Part shown: positions 8,226 to 20,200 of the stretch, one piece after another
How the letters are laid out: every line of letters begins with the position of its first letter
Position numbering within the stretch: position 1 is the first letter of the stretch
Source of the DNA: Dunaliella salina
Taxonomy: Eukaryota > Chlorophyta > Chlorophyceae > Chlamydomonadales > Dunaliellaceae
Direction of reading: 5' to 3'
DNA length: 28,833 bases
Assembly: GCA_002284615.2 (NCBI GenBank)
Contig: MU069529.1
Coordinates: 484,300 to 513,132 of the forward strand
Notes under the pieces: model-generated
What the model was told of the DNA's origin: nothing
Seen by the model: only the letters and a program-made list of their open reading frames with translations
Databases searched by the model: none
Translations under genes and position numbers: made by a program

Positions 8226-11200
8226 TACAGCCATCGGGGGGGCAGCCAGCACAGTGGCGCCACTGGTGTGACCAAGCTGATGCAGGAATGCACTGTGCTG
8301 CTGAAGGCCAAGATGTCCTACCCCAGCAACCCAGCCCAGATGACCCCTCGCTCCTCTGACGCCTTCTCCTTTGATGCTGTGGGCCCTGTGTTGGAGTCTG
8401 TGCTGGGTGGGCTCACTCAGGTGCGGCGGGCTACATCAAATACACATGCATGACAAGTACAGACATTGAGGCTGGGGCACGAACGGGGCATATGTGGCCC
8501 ACATTGGGAGGAAAGGCCATGCTTTCTCCGCTGCTCAAGCGGTGCAAGAATAGGCAAGCACTTGCACTGTGCACATGAGCATTGCTTGCCGAACATCTTG
8601 TACGCGGAAAGCCATCACCTTGTGTGGCTGGAAAGCATACACATCCTCAAGAGTGCGTGCTGGTTGCGGCTTGAGGCATTACTCCACCATTAAGGAATTG
8701 GTATAGTTTTTATAAAATAATACTGAGTATAAGCAACATTGTCAAAAACGGTTAATAAGTATAAGTTTTATTTAAAGACCGATCTCATCTCAGGCTCCCT
8801 GCGCTGTCAAACCCACCCACCCCTACCACAATTGCATGTGTTTGTGCAAATTTTCAGGAGTATGAGCGCCGCTTGCACGCAAAAGACACAGAGATCATTG
8901 CCACAACCGAGAAGATGAACCTGGTCTCCCGCCAGATGGAGGCCATGCAGAGCCAGCTGCAGCAGCTGAAGGATGAGCTGGCACAGCAGCAGGAGGCGGC
9001 GGCGGCCAATGCGTCGCAAGCATCAGCAGCGCAGAACGAGGAGATGCAGGTGAGTGAGGGTGTTATGTTGCCTGGCCTGTGTGCGGCCGATGCATCGCAG
9101 GCGTCTGCCGCACAGAACAAGGAGATGCAGGTGAGTGGGTGTCATGTTGCCCGCCCTGTGGTGGGCATGCATCAGGGGACAAGCCTTGGCAGCACAGGTG
9201 CTGGTTGCGCAGAAGAGTGTTGCCGATGGGAGCCTTTCCTTGATGTGGGCGGCCAGCCTCTTGGACTCCAAAATTGGTTTTCTGTGAATGGGGCACTTGC
9301 TGGCGTCCAGTCTATGGTGTTGCTTGTGTTGTGCATACAACTGTCTAGTCCAATACAATGGGTCAGGACAATTCCAACAGGAAAAAGCCATGGTGGTGTG
9401 CGGCAAGGCATGCTCTTCCACCCATTTTACATTTTAGGATCATGTTCCCTGCATAACCCATGACTGGTCATGTTGCCTCCTGGCGAGGGATGGTTGGCTG
9501 AGGCTCTCAGTGGAAGAAAATCCTGGGCTCGTTCATCACCCACCTGCTTGTACTTGCTTGCCCTACGCAGGCCCGGCTGCAAGCCATGGCCGCCTCCCTG
9601 GAGGAGCGTGAGCGCCTGTACAAGGACATTGAGGCACGCCTGGGGGGGCAGGACACCCAGCAGGATGACTATGTGCAGGAGATGGAGCAGCAGCTGGCTG
9701 CAATGAGCGCGCAGATCGCGGAGGTGCATTCCATGCAGCAAAAGTACAGGTGAGTGTGAGGAGCGAGAAGGGAGCGGCGTGGGTGGACGTGCTGGGCACT
9801 CAGTGGGCCATCCAAGCTTGCGTGCTTTTGGTGTTCAGTCTTGTTTTTTATGCTGATGTCAGGATGTTTTTGCCCTGCTTGCTCATTGCTGCAAGAGGCT
9901 GGGCCTCCCTGGCCACACCCTGCAGGGAGGTGCAGGAGGAGAACCGCAAGTTCTACAACATGATCCAAGACCTGAAGGGGGCTATCCGCGTGTACTGCCG
10001 CATCCGACCGCTGGGCCGCACCGGCGACAACAGCGACACATGCATCAACGTGGCCGGCGAGAATGAGTTGGCCACGTACAACGCGCGCGGCCTGGGCCAG
10101 GTGTACAAGTTTGACAAGGTGTTCCGGGAGTCCACGCAGCAGGACCAGATCTACGCGGACACGCAGCCCCTCGTTCGTTCAGTGCTGGATGGTGAGTGCA
10201 GGGCGGTGGGTTACAAGGTAATGAGTTGGTCACAACTCGTCCAGGCGTGCTGCTCCTCGTCCGCTCTGTGCTGGACGGGAACTTAAGGGTCTTGGGTTTC
10301 AAGTTGCAAGGTAGTGAGTGGGTCACAATCTGTGCAGAGCGCAGCTCCTGGTCCGCTCAGTGCTGGGTGGTGGGTGCGGGGTAGTGGTTTGCAATCTAAG
10401 TAGGCATGGCTTGGTACTAGAGGGTGGTTGGGAGAAGGGCCAGAAATTCCTCCTACCCTTGCATTCCGTTGCCTAAATTTAAGTGGCTAAGCCTTAGTTA
10501 TGGAGTCAAAAAGACAGCCGAGTCAAATAGACAGCCAGCTGCTTGTTTGCCCTGTGCTGCATAGTGGGAGCCAGGCAGGTACCTGGGCAGAAGTGTCCAA
10601 GACTTTTTGATAAAGTCAAACAGACGGCAAGTCCCTTGGGTGTCCTGCATGCACTTCATCGGATAAGGCAAATTAGGCTGTGCTGGCGGCTTTCACTGGG
10701 GTTGCAATGCGCTTGAGTAGGTGGCAAGGTCTACAAGAGAGAGCAAGCCACCCGCCAAAACGCACAGTTGCTAGGCTAATAGAATCAGGCTGTGCTGGCG
10801 GCTGGCAGTGGGGTTGCAAGGCGCTTGGGGAGGTGGCAAGATGGCTGACTGTGTGCAGGCTGTGATCTGGTGTGACCATTTCTGACTTGCTGTGCCAGCA
10901 AGGCCCAGTGCCAACCTCAGCATTTGGTCGCGGCACACTCAGATTACTCCTGGTCAGCGCATCTCACTGTGCCCAAAATCAGCACTGAGCTTGCAAACAA
11001 GGGCAGCATTTCCGCTCCTGATCGATCCTTGGCCAGCTGACGTGCCTAGCCATCCCTGGCTGCCCTTGTGCATGCAGGCTTCAACGTGTGCATCTTTGCG
11101 TACGGCCAGACCGGCAGCGGCAAGACACACACCATGTCAGGCACAGACATCTCGGACTACAGTGGGCGCGGCATCAACTACCGCGCGCTGGACGACCTGT

Positions 11201-14200
11201 TCCAGCTGCGCGATGAGCGCTCCTCGGAGGTGAGCAAGGTTTGGATTTTTCCTTTGTGAATGACGTGTGAATGACTGCTTTTGATGTCTTCCACACTGTG
11301 CCCAGCTTATTGTAGAGGATCAGTCTGCTGACAGAGAAACCTTCAGGAGTCAGCATGCCTTCAGAGGTGCCTTTAGGAGTGCCTTCAGAGGGGTGCCTTC
11401 AGAGGTCTGCATGCTTACAGAGGTCAAAGCACTTGTGCAGTCTTCTTCTTCTTTCCAATCTTTTTAATCTTAAAATTTTTATGCACGCCAGCCCAATAAC
11501 TTCAAAAAGGGCACTGTCAATACCATCTCCAGAAGCACAGTAGTTCCCCTGCTGATTATTCGCGTACAAGAGGGAGGACATATGGCTCAGCTTGTTGAAA
11601 ATGAGTAGATTTGTATTTTCCTGAAGGTCCACTTTTTAATCTACATCTACAACAATCCATTCTTTTGTGAGGGTAAGTTGAGCGCTCAGCGCTGCGGCAA
11701 CTGCACTCGCAGGTCACCTACGAGATCAAGACCCAGATGCTTGAGATCTACAACGAGTCCCTGCGTGACTTGCTGGTCCAAAAGGATACCTCCGCCAAGC
11801 TGGACATCCTGAGCACACAGGCCAGCGGATGCAACGTGCCCAATGCAACCAAGGTGTGCATCAGCTAAACGTCGCCCTTGCATGTTTTTGGCAGGTGCCA
11901 CACAGGCCAGTGGCTGCAACATGCCCTCCAACGCATGTCAGAGGCGTGTCTCTGCTAGGTGTCTTTCCCCTCTTTTTTCCCCCATTCCAAACAGGCCAGC
12001 AGTGTGAACAATGCGACCAACATGTGCTCTCCTGTTAGATGTCTCCCTATTTTTGCTCAAGGCCTGAGATGCATTTTTGGGGGCCAGACAAATCTTTGCC
12101 AATGCCAAGACAGGCAGTTACGACAAGCGCACCACCTCCCCTGTTGTTGCTCCTTGCATCAGGGCACCACCCAACCTAGCTCTGACTCTGACTGCTCAAT
12201 CTTCTTCTGTATGTTGGAGAACCGCTAGTTTAATGCATTTACAAGATGGATGTAATATTCATGGTAATAAGAAGCCACGAAAGAACTCAGGAATATAACT
12301 GGACTGACCAACATAACTGACACACCACAGATACACTAATCAAGGTTCACATAAACTGAAAGCACACTTTCCAACACTGTACTCTGGTGTGCTGGCTGTC
12401 ATGAAGCGCGTGACCGTGTTGGAGACCTCAGCGGGTGTGCCATGCTTGTCAGGTTGACCCTCTGTGGGCCTTGGATCGCTCTGCAATGGCCCATGAATCC
12501 TGTCTCACATTACTCTGCTACTTTTGTAACGGATACCTTGATGTGCAGGCTGTGGAGACCGCAGAGGATGTGTTGCAGATGATGGCTGAAGGCTCTTGCA
12601 CATAACTCTTCTACTGTGATGGATTCCTTCGTGCGCAGGCTGTGGTGGAGACTGCAGAGGATGTGCTGCAGATGATGGCAGAAGGTTCCCGCAACCGCCA
12701 CTCCGCCGAGACCAAGATGAACGAGCGCAGCAGCCGCAGCCACCAAGTGCTGACGGTGATTGTGGACGGGTACAACAGAGTGACAGGGGCGCGCACGCAT
12801 GGATGCCTGCACTTGGTCGACCTGGCTGGCAGCGAGCGCAATGACAAGAGCGAGGCAAAAGGTGGGTGGGCTGGGGTTGAGAGTTGGGTTTTGCTTCCAT
12901 ACATTTGTTGTGCCTGGCAGGTATAAAGCACAAGGACTAAATCGACGCAAAAGGTGGCTGGGCTTGATGGTTTGGGTTTTCTTGCATGTATTTGTTACGT
13001 TCGGCAGGCAGCAAGAGCAGCAACAAGAGAAAGGCAAAAGGTGGATGGGCTGGAGTTGAGAGTTGGGGTCTCCTTGCATGTACTTTCATCTGCCAGGCAG
13101 CAAGCGCAATGACCAGAGCAAAGCGAAAGGTGGGTGGGCTGGGGCTAGATTTGCTTGCTAGTAAGCATTTGTTGTATCTGGCAGGTATAAAGCGCGATGA
13201 CAAGAGCAAGGCAAAAGGTGGGTGAGCTGGGGTTAAGAGTTAGGCTTGGCTTGCATTTGTTACATCTGGCAGGCAGAGAGCGCGATGACAAGAGCGAGCA
13301 AAAGGTGGGTGAGCTGGGGTTAAGAATTAGGCTTTGCTTGCATTTGTTACATCTGGCAGGCAGGGAGCGCGAGGACAAGAGCGAGGCAAAAGGTGGGTAA
13401 GCTGGTGTTGAGATTTTGGTTTTGCTTGCATGCACTTGTTACATCTGGCAGGCAGCAAGCGCAACCACAAGTGCAAGGCGAAAGGTGGGTGGGCTGGGGT
13501 CAATTGTTAGGGTTTGCTTGCATGCACATGTTATGCCTGGCAAGTCTAAGGCGGGAGGACAAGAGCGAGGCAAAAGGTGGGTAAGCTGGTGTTGAGATTT
13601 TGGTTTTGCTTGCATGCACTTGTTACACCTGGCAGGCAGCAAGCGCAACGACAAGAGCAAGGCGAAAGGTGGGTGGACTGGGGTCGATAGTTAGGGTTTG
13701 CTTGCATGCAAATGTTATGTCTGGCAAGTCTAAGGCGGGAGGACAAGAGCAAGGCAAAAGGTGGGTGAGCTGGCATTGAGAGTTTGATTTTGCTCGCATG
13801 CGCTTAGTACACCTGGCAAGCAGCAAGCAAAAGCACAAGAGTGAGGTAGTAGGTAGAGGGGGTGGGGTTAAGGGCACAGGACTGTCTGTACCTGGCACAT
13901 CTAATGGGCTGTCGCAATGGTGGACAGTGGGGCTGTGTTGCTAACCTGATTGCAAAAAGTTTTGCGACTATTTCAACAAAAAAGAAAAGAGCAGTCAAAA
14001 GCTGTCAAACGACAGGATCGTTGTTCACATGACCAATGCTGCAATGAATGAAGTGTAGCATGACTTGTGTGGCGACTTTGCAATTGTGGTATTCAGACCG
14101 AGGAAAGGTTTTTTCTGAGCACCTTATGAGATCTTGACGATGGTGATGGTGATGATGAAAACTTGTGAAAATGGATCTCCTTGTAATTCAATTCCCTTTG

Positions 14201-17200
14201 TACTGGAAAGCATGATTTTTGGTCTCATAACCTCTATTTGCTCCTGCAGGGGATCGCCTGGTGGAGGCCAACTACATCAACAGCTCCCTCTCTGCGCTGG
14301 GTGATGTCATGGCTGCCCTGGCGAACAAGCAGAAGCACGTGCCCTTCCGCAACAGCAAGCTCACGCAGCTGCTGGCGGACAGCTTGTCGGGACAGGCCAA
14401 GGTGGGGTGCCAGGACATACTCAGAGCGTGCTGTGCAGGGTAAAGTCATGCCTGGGGATGGCTGTGCAGGGACAAGCCAAGGGAGAGAGCTAGGGCATGC
14501 TCACGGCAGGCTGTGCGGGGACAGGTTAAGGTGGGAGGAGAGTTAGGGCATGCTCAGGGCGGGAAATGTAGGACCTACTCAGGGCGGGCAATATGGGACC
14601 TACTCAGGGCAGGCTGAGGTGTGGGGCTAGGGCAGGCTTGAGGAGCAGGCTGTGCCAGGACAGGCCAAGGTGGAGAGCTAGGACATACCTGGGGCAGGCT
14701 GTGCAGGGACAGGCCAAGGTGGAAGGGAGCCAGGACAAACTTAGGACTGGCCAAGGTTTGAAAGCTTCAAGCTAGGGCAGGCTTGAGGAGCAAGCTGTGC
14801 AGGGACAGGCCGAGGTGGAGAACTAGGGCATGCCTGGGGCAGGCTGAGGTGTGGGGCTTGGGCAGGCCTGAAGAGCAGGCCATGGGCATGCCCATGTTTG
14901 GGTTTCCTCGTGATTTGCCGGCTTGGAGTATACATCTCTGCTGTGCTGCCCCGCTGGGCTGGCCATTGTTAAATCCCAGCATTGCGTGCATGTGCTCTCC
15001 AAGCAATGCTAGGCAGCAATGTCAGTGCATGGGACTGCTACTTTTGTGGTCATGCTGTCTGTGGCACGCACCCTTGTTCATGCCATAAAAGTGGAACAAG
15101 TGCTGATGCGGTGACAGATGGTTATTAGGTCCCTGTGTCCTTACACTCAGATCCCTTGTTGCTTTCCCCCAGCCACCACCACCCTCAACCCCAGGGCACA
15201 GATCATGGTGTGAACGCACGCACCCATGCTGCCACGTCATACTGGTCACAATCCTGAACATGCACTTTGTCCATGCAAGCACGACACCACGGGGTACGAT
15301 GTGGACGCACACTTGTGGCCTCCTCTTCCTACACGCTCCTCTATTGCAGGTCATGCGCCGCGGGTTCCGATGTTGATACACACATTGGCCTCCTCTTCGT
15401 GCACGCTCCCCTCTTGCAGGTCATGATGTTCATGCACATTGCACCTGAAGCCACCTCATATCAGGAGACGACAAGCACCCTGAAGTTTGCCACACGCGTG
15501 AACGAGATCACCCTGGGCCAGGTGGGTGCACAAGAGGATCGCGCCAGGGAGAAAGGGTATATGTCAAAAAGGTAACTCTGACACTGTTGGGGGTTCAACA
15601 AGGGCTGCAGTATCAGTGGCAAGCACTGTTGGGTCAGATTGAGCACAAACGTGAAAGGTAACAAGTGGGGTCAGCTGGGTGCACGCAGCTGTTTGCGTGG
15701 AGGTCAAGGAACGACTGATGACTGGTCTGCACAACCAGCAGCATTTGCAAGCATGGCTTTCAAAAGAAGTCGCAGCCAGGCGGCAGCTGCACGTACAGAG
15801 CCGCTCCTCATTTAAGGTAAGCTGGTGGGGCAGCCCTCTGAAGAATATTGCTCTGCATGTGCTCTGCTTTTCCTCCTTTTGAGCTGATATTTCACAAACC
15901 ACTGACATGTGTGTGGGCTTGGAACATTGGGTGCAAATCCTTTATACTGTCACAAGCCAGAACTGTGAGCCACAGCATCTTTGCTATGGCGTGCTGCAGG
16001 CCACCGAGCGTGTGCATCCTTGTTAAAGATAAGGCACTGTATACCAGTGACTTGTTTTTAACAAAGATGCACACGCTCGGTGGCCTGCAGCGCGCCATAG
16101 CAGAGATGCTGGCTCACAGCTCTGGCTTGTGTGACAGTACAGGATTTGCACCCAGTGTTCCGAGCCCACAAAGGTCAGCAGGCTGTGCATTGTATGCCAG
16201 TGACTTGTTAACAAGGATGCATGCGCTCGCTATGGCCTGCAGCGCCGTAGCAGAGATGTTGGCTCACAGCTCTGGCTTGAGACAGTCAGTATTTACCGGA
16301 TTTGCACCCAGTGCTGTATGCTAGTGTGTTGTGACAGTGCTCACCCAGTGCTGCATGCTAGTGTGTTAGCGCCCAGTGCTGTACGCTTGTGTGTTTTCAC
16401 CCAGTGCTGTATGCTAGTGTGTTAACACCCAGTGCTGTACGCTAGTGTGTTGTGACGGTACCGCAATTGCACCCAGTGCTCATTTTTAGCAAGGATGCAC
16501 CTGCTTGGAAGCCCTACGCAAGCATAGCACTCTGGGCTTGCTTTTGACAGCCTTAGTGTGCCTGGCGGCTCTTCATTCAGGTCAGCTGAGTGCTGGACCC
16601 ATTGCCTGAGCTACAAAGTAGGCGCTGGTTTCGTTGTCTGATGGATTGGCCTGTACTCTGGCCTGGCGCACACTAAAGTTGGGTCACTGACGTTTGTGCC
16701 TAGATAAACATGTAAAGGTATGAGTGAAGTAAACTAGCATTCCAGAGGACAGTCAAAATGTCATGCTGGAGGCAAATTCGCCGCTGTTTTGGAAGCTGCT
16801 ACCAGCAGGTTGTCATCTTAAAAAAAGAGACACTTTAGAGAGCCCCTTTTCCCACAAAATTAAACCCCAGTAGCAATCATCATCCATTGGGAAACCTGGA
16901 GGAAACGAATGGAAAAAGTATGGGCTATCGGTGAAGGATTAGTCTTACACCCAGGAAGGAAGCCTCGCCGCTGCGTCTAAAACAGCTACATAGAGGAACT
17001 GTCAAGCATTCAGAGGTCAACCTCGTCTCACATTTTGCCATCCATGCCTGACAGCAGTCATGAGTTTTGGCTGAGTGGCTCCTCTCATGTAAACCTATAA
17101 ACCTTTGTAAACCTATCCATGCCTGACCTGCCCAGTGTTCCACAGGCTACAGCGACTGCGGACTACTCTTGGGAGGTGCATGAAAGCTGTTACGTACGTT

Positions 17201-20200
17201 CATTGTATGGGGCATGATTGGAATTCCTTTTGGTCATATTTTGTCTTCCACAGGCCAAGAAGAATGTTGAGTCTGGAGAGGTGCACAAGGTGCATGAGGA
17301 GCTGCTGCGCACGTTCACCACCAAAATAATTGTTATTCCTTTTGGTCATATTCTATCATCCACAGGCCAAGAAGAATGTGGAGTCTGGAGAGGTGCACAA
17401 GGTGCATGAGGAGCTCCTGCGCATGAAGCAGCAGCTGGCACGGGAGCGTGAGGAAAAGGAGGCTGCCCTGGCAGCACTGCAAGCCTACCAGTATGATGCA
17501 CATCGACAACAGGTGCGGCCATGTTGAAATCCGGAACTTGGCTGTGTTCAGTGCGTGTGTTTTTCTGGCAGCAAGCAGCGCCACATTCACCACTGGCAGT
17601 ACTATCAAGCCTAGACGTATGATGCCCATCGACAACAGGTGCGGCCATGTTGAAACCCGGAACTTGGATGTGTTCAGTGCGTGTGTTTTACTGGCAGCAC
17701 CGATAGCAAGCAGGGCCTTGTACATCACTGGCAGTACTGCAGGCCTGTCAGCATGACGCGCAGAAGCAACATGTGCAACCTGTTGCTACGCTCTTTTGCT
17801 TTCACCTATACAGCAAGATTTATGCAGGCTACTTTCAGGTAAAACGCCAGGTTTGAACTGGGCATGCACATGTCCATCAAAAGCATGGGGACATGTGTTT
17901 GGCATGCAGATGCATTGTGTTTGGCATGCAGACACACCTGGCGTCACATGGCCATGAGAGCGAAGAATGTGGATGCTCAGTTCCAGAGACATTCCTCAGT
18001 CGACCACAGTATGCCATGCAGACCTAGCTGTGTCTGTTGCAATGCACCGAGGGATAGAACAAGGCTACGTGCCAGGCAGGGGGGTTAGTGTCAGAAAACC
18101 TGAAGGTTAGTGAGAGGCCTTTTGGGAGAGTTTAAGCTCTCATCTTTCTCTAGGATGGAGGAAGGCCTGGAAGATCTCAGGCGCATTTGTCAGCTTCACC
18201 CGACCTTGGTTGCTTGCTTTTCAGTGAGCAATGTGTGAAGCCCTTTACCGACAAGCGTGCCTACCAACTGCGTTTGCTACTTTCTGGCTTCTTTGCCATG
18301 CAGGGAGGATCGCTTACGCCCTACCAATCAGCTGGAAGCCATGGCTCCAAACTTCGTCTGCTACTTTCTGGATTCTTTGCCATGCAGGGAGGATCGCCCA
18401 TGCCCTGCCAATCAGCCGGAAGCCATGGCTGCGAACTGCGTTCGCTGCATCTGGCTCCTTTGCCAAGCAAGGAGGATTGCTTATGCCCTACCAATCAGCT
18501 GGAAGCCATGGCTCCAAACTGTGTCTGCTATTCTCTGGCTTCTTTGCCATGCAGGGAGGATCGCTCACGCCCTACCAATCAGCCGGAAGCCATGGCTCCG
18601 AGCAAAGGCCCCCGCGGACCCCCAGCTTCTCTGCCTCCCCCTTGCCGGTGCGTGTGCACTGAGAGAGCCGTGATCGCGCATTCATAAGCAGGCATGGCTC
18701 TTTGGAGCTTTCTTGATGACAGTTCTCGGATCAATAATAGGCTGCCAAAGTCTATTTCGGCAGGCTAGATGATTGCCATTGAGTGACCACTGACACAGTC
18801 TGATTGTTGCTTTGCACTGATGGCCGTCATGTGGTCAATGTGGTTGACCTTTTCCATGGACCCCTCTGAAGCAGCCCTTGGAAATCCCTTGGATTGTGCT
18901 CTCAAACACTGTTGTCTGCCAGATCTGTCATTACCCGCCCTGCTATCATTTTGGGCCTCATTTTGGTCCTTCATCGGTCATTTTTGGTCCTTCACCCCAC
19001 CTACACCTTTGTACCCGCTCACCCCTTTATCTCACCCATTGCCGCAGCGTGTGCCCCCCTTTGGCACCCCCCTGGGCCAAATCAGCGAGGGCACACACTC
19101 CCGCGCTTCAGCTGATGGCACCCCCATGTCTGCACGCGGGCATTCGCCCACCCCCGGCCCCCGCAACCCCACCCTTCAGCGCTCCATGACCTCCCACTGC
19201 AACGGCTCCTACGGAGGAGGCAGCAGCACTGCGCGCAACTTGGCCGCGGCAGAGGAGCCCTGCAGCAGCACCACACCTGTGCGCGCGCTACGGCCCTCAC
19301 AGTCCAGTGTGGGCGGCTCCAGGCTGCCAGTACCAGCACCTTCTGGCATCCCAAGGNGCGNGNNNNGGGGGGGGGGGGGGGGGGGGCTGGATTCAGGCTG
19401 CAAGTGAACAGGGAATGCAAGGGAAGGATCTACTTTTACCATCCAAATTAAGTTAACCATACCAATTGGGTGTCTAGGGTCAGGCTGGGCATGCATGTTT
19501 GAGTCAATGAAGCAAGCAGGCCCTCCCACTTCTGAGCATGCAGGACCTCACCCTGAGGGCAGACAAGCAACCCTGCATACTCATTTTAAGCCGGGGGGGC
19601 CCAAGGGGTGGGGACCCGGAATCAGTCCAAGGCCCTGCCAGAACAGGGTCCTCAGGAAGCACTCCTTCAGCTTACCTGACCTGCAGCGATAGTTCAGCAT
19701 TTCGTCAGGAGCATTTCTTGGGGGGTCCGGGGGCCTGTGGCGGGGGTCCGGAATTACACCCAATTTTGGCACGGAAATGACAACAAAACAAGGCTATGCA
19801 ATGTGTGAGTGATAATTGGAGAGCCGATATGAGTGACCACTCTTTAATTTGTTGAAATGCCACCAAATGTATCGAGCTCAACCAGGTGAAGTCCCGTTGA
19901 GCAGGATTTGAGTTTTTGAGGAGAAAAGCAAGCTCAATCTGTCAGGGTGCTGAGTGGAGCACTGAGGTAAGATCCTTGGTTTGGTTGGTCCAAAGGTCAG
20001 GCTGGGCATGCAAGGCAAAAATCGAGGGAGGTAATGAAGCAGGCGGATTTCTGCCTTTTTTGTTTGCAGAATAGTCTAGGGTAACATGTTTGGCACTTGG
20101 GCATTAAAAATTGTAGGGACGGGGGCCCAATGAGTGAGCCAGGGGCATTTTTTGATGCATTTCCAGGTGATAGGGTGCCAAGAAGCGTGCTCTAAACCAA

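Larger units (their letters stand above)
9926..15521 (+). other. Kinesin motor domain (exons 6 to 11)
   Basis: Exons 6-11 encode residues ~375-720: neck and first strand ([11 protein letters not shown]), KFDKVF and the [18 protein letters not shown] block, P-loop, an [12 protein letters not shown] block, switch I, switch [36 protein letters not shown] and finally [20 protein letters not shown]. Every nucleotide-binding and microtubule-contact motif expected of a working motor is present and in order. Exon 9 and exon 10 join inside the switch II region ([16 protein letters not shown]). Confidence 0.92.

Noticed and set aside
12820..13862. CRISPR-like array of ~90-bp units
   Set aside because: Units are contiguous diverged copies of an exon/intron junction with no unique spacers, in a eukaryotic gene.
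12505..13898. Many overlapping minus-strand frames of 60-190 codons
   Set aside because: They are shadows of the exon 9 junction minisatellite; the repeated Ser/Leu/Pro-rich peptides follow the repeat period and have no domain.
17810..17842. Small exon between exons 12 and 13 (TATACAG to TTTCAG|GTAAAA)
   Set aside because: It would end in phase 1 and break the clean phase 0 join of exon 12 to exon 13, and the encoded residues are not supported by family knowledge.
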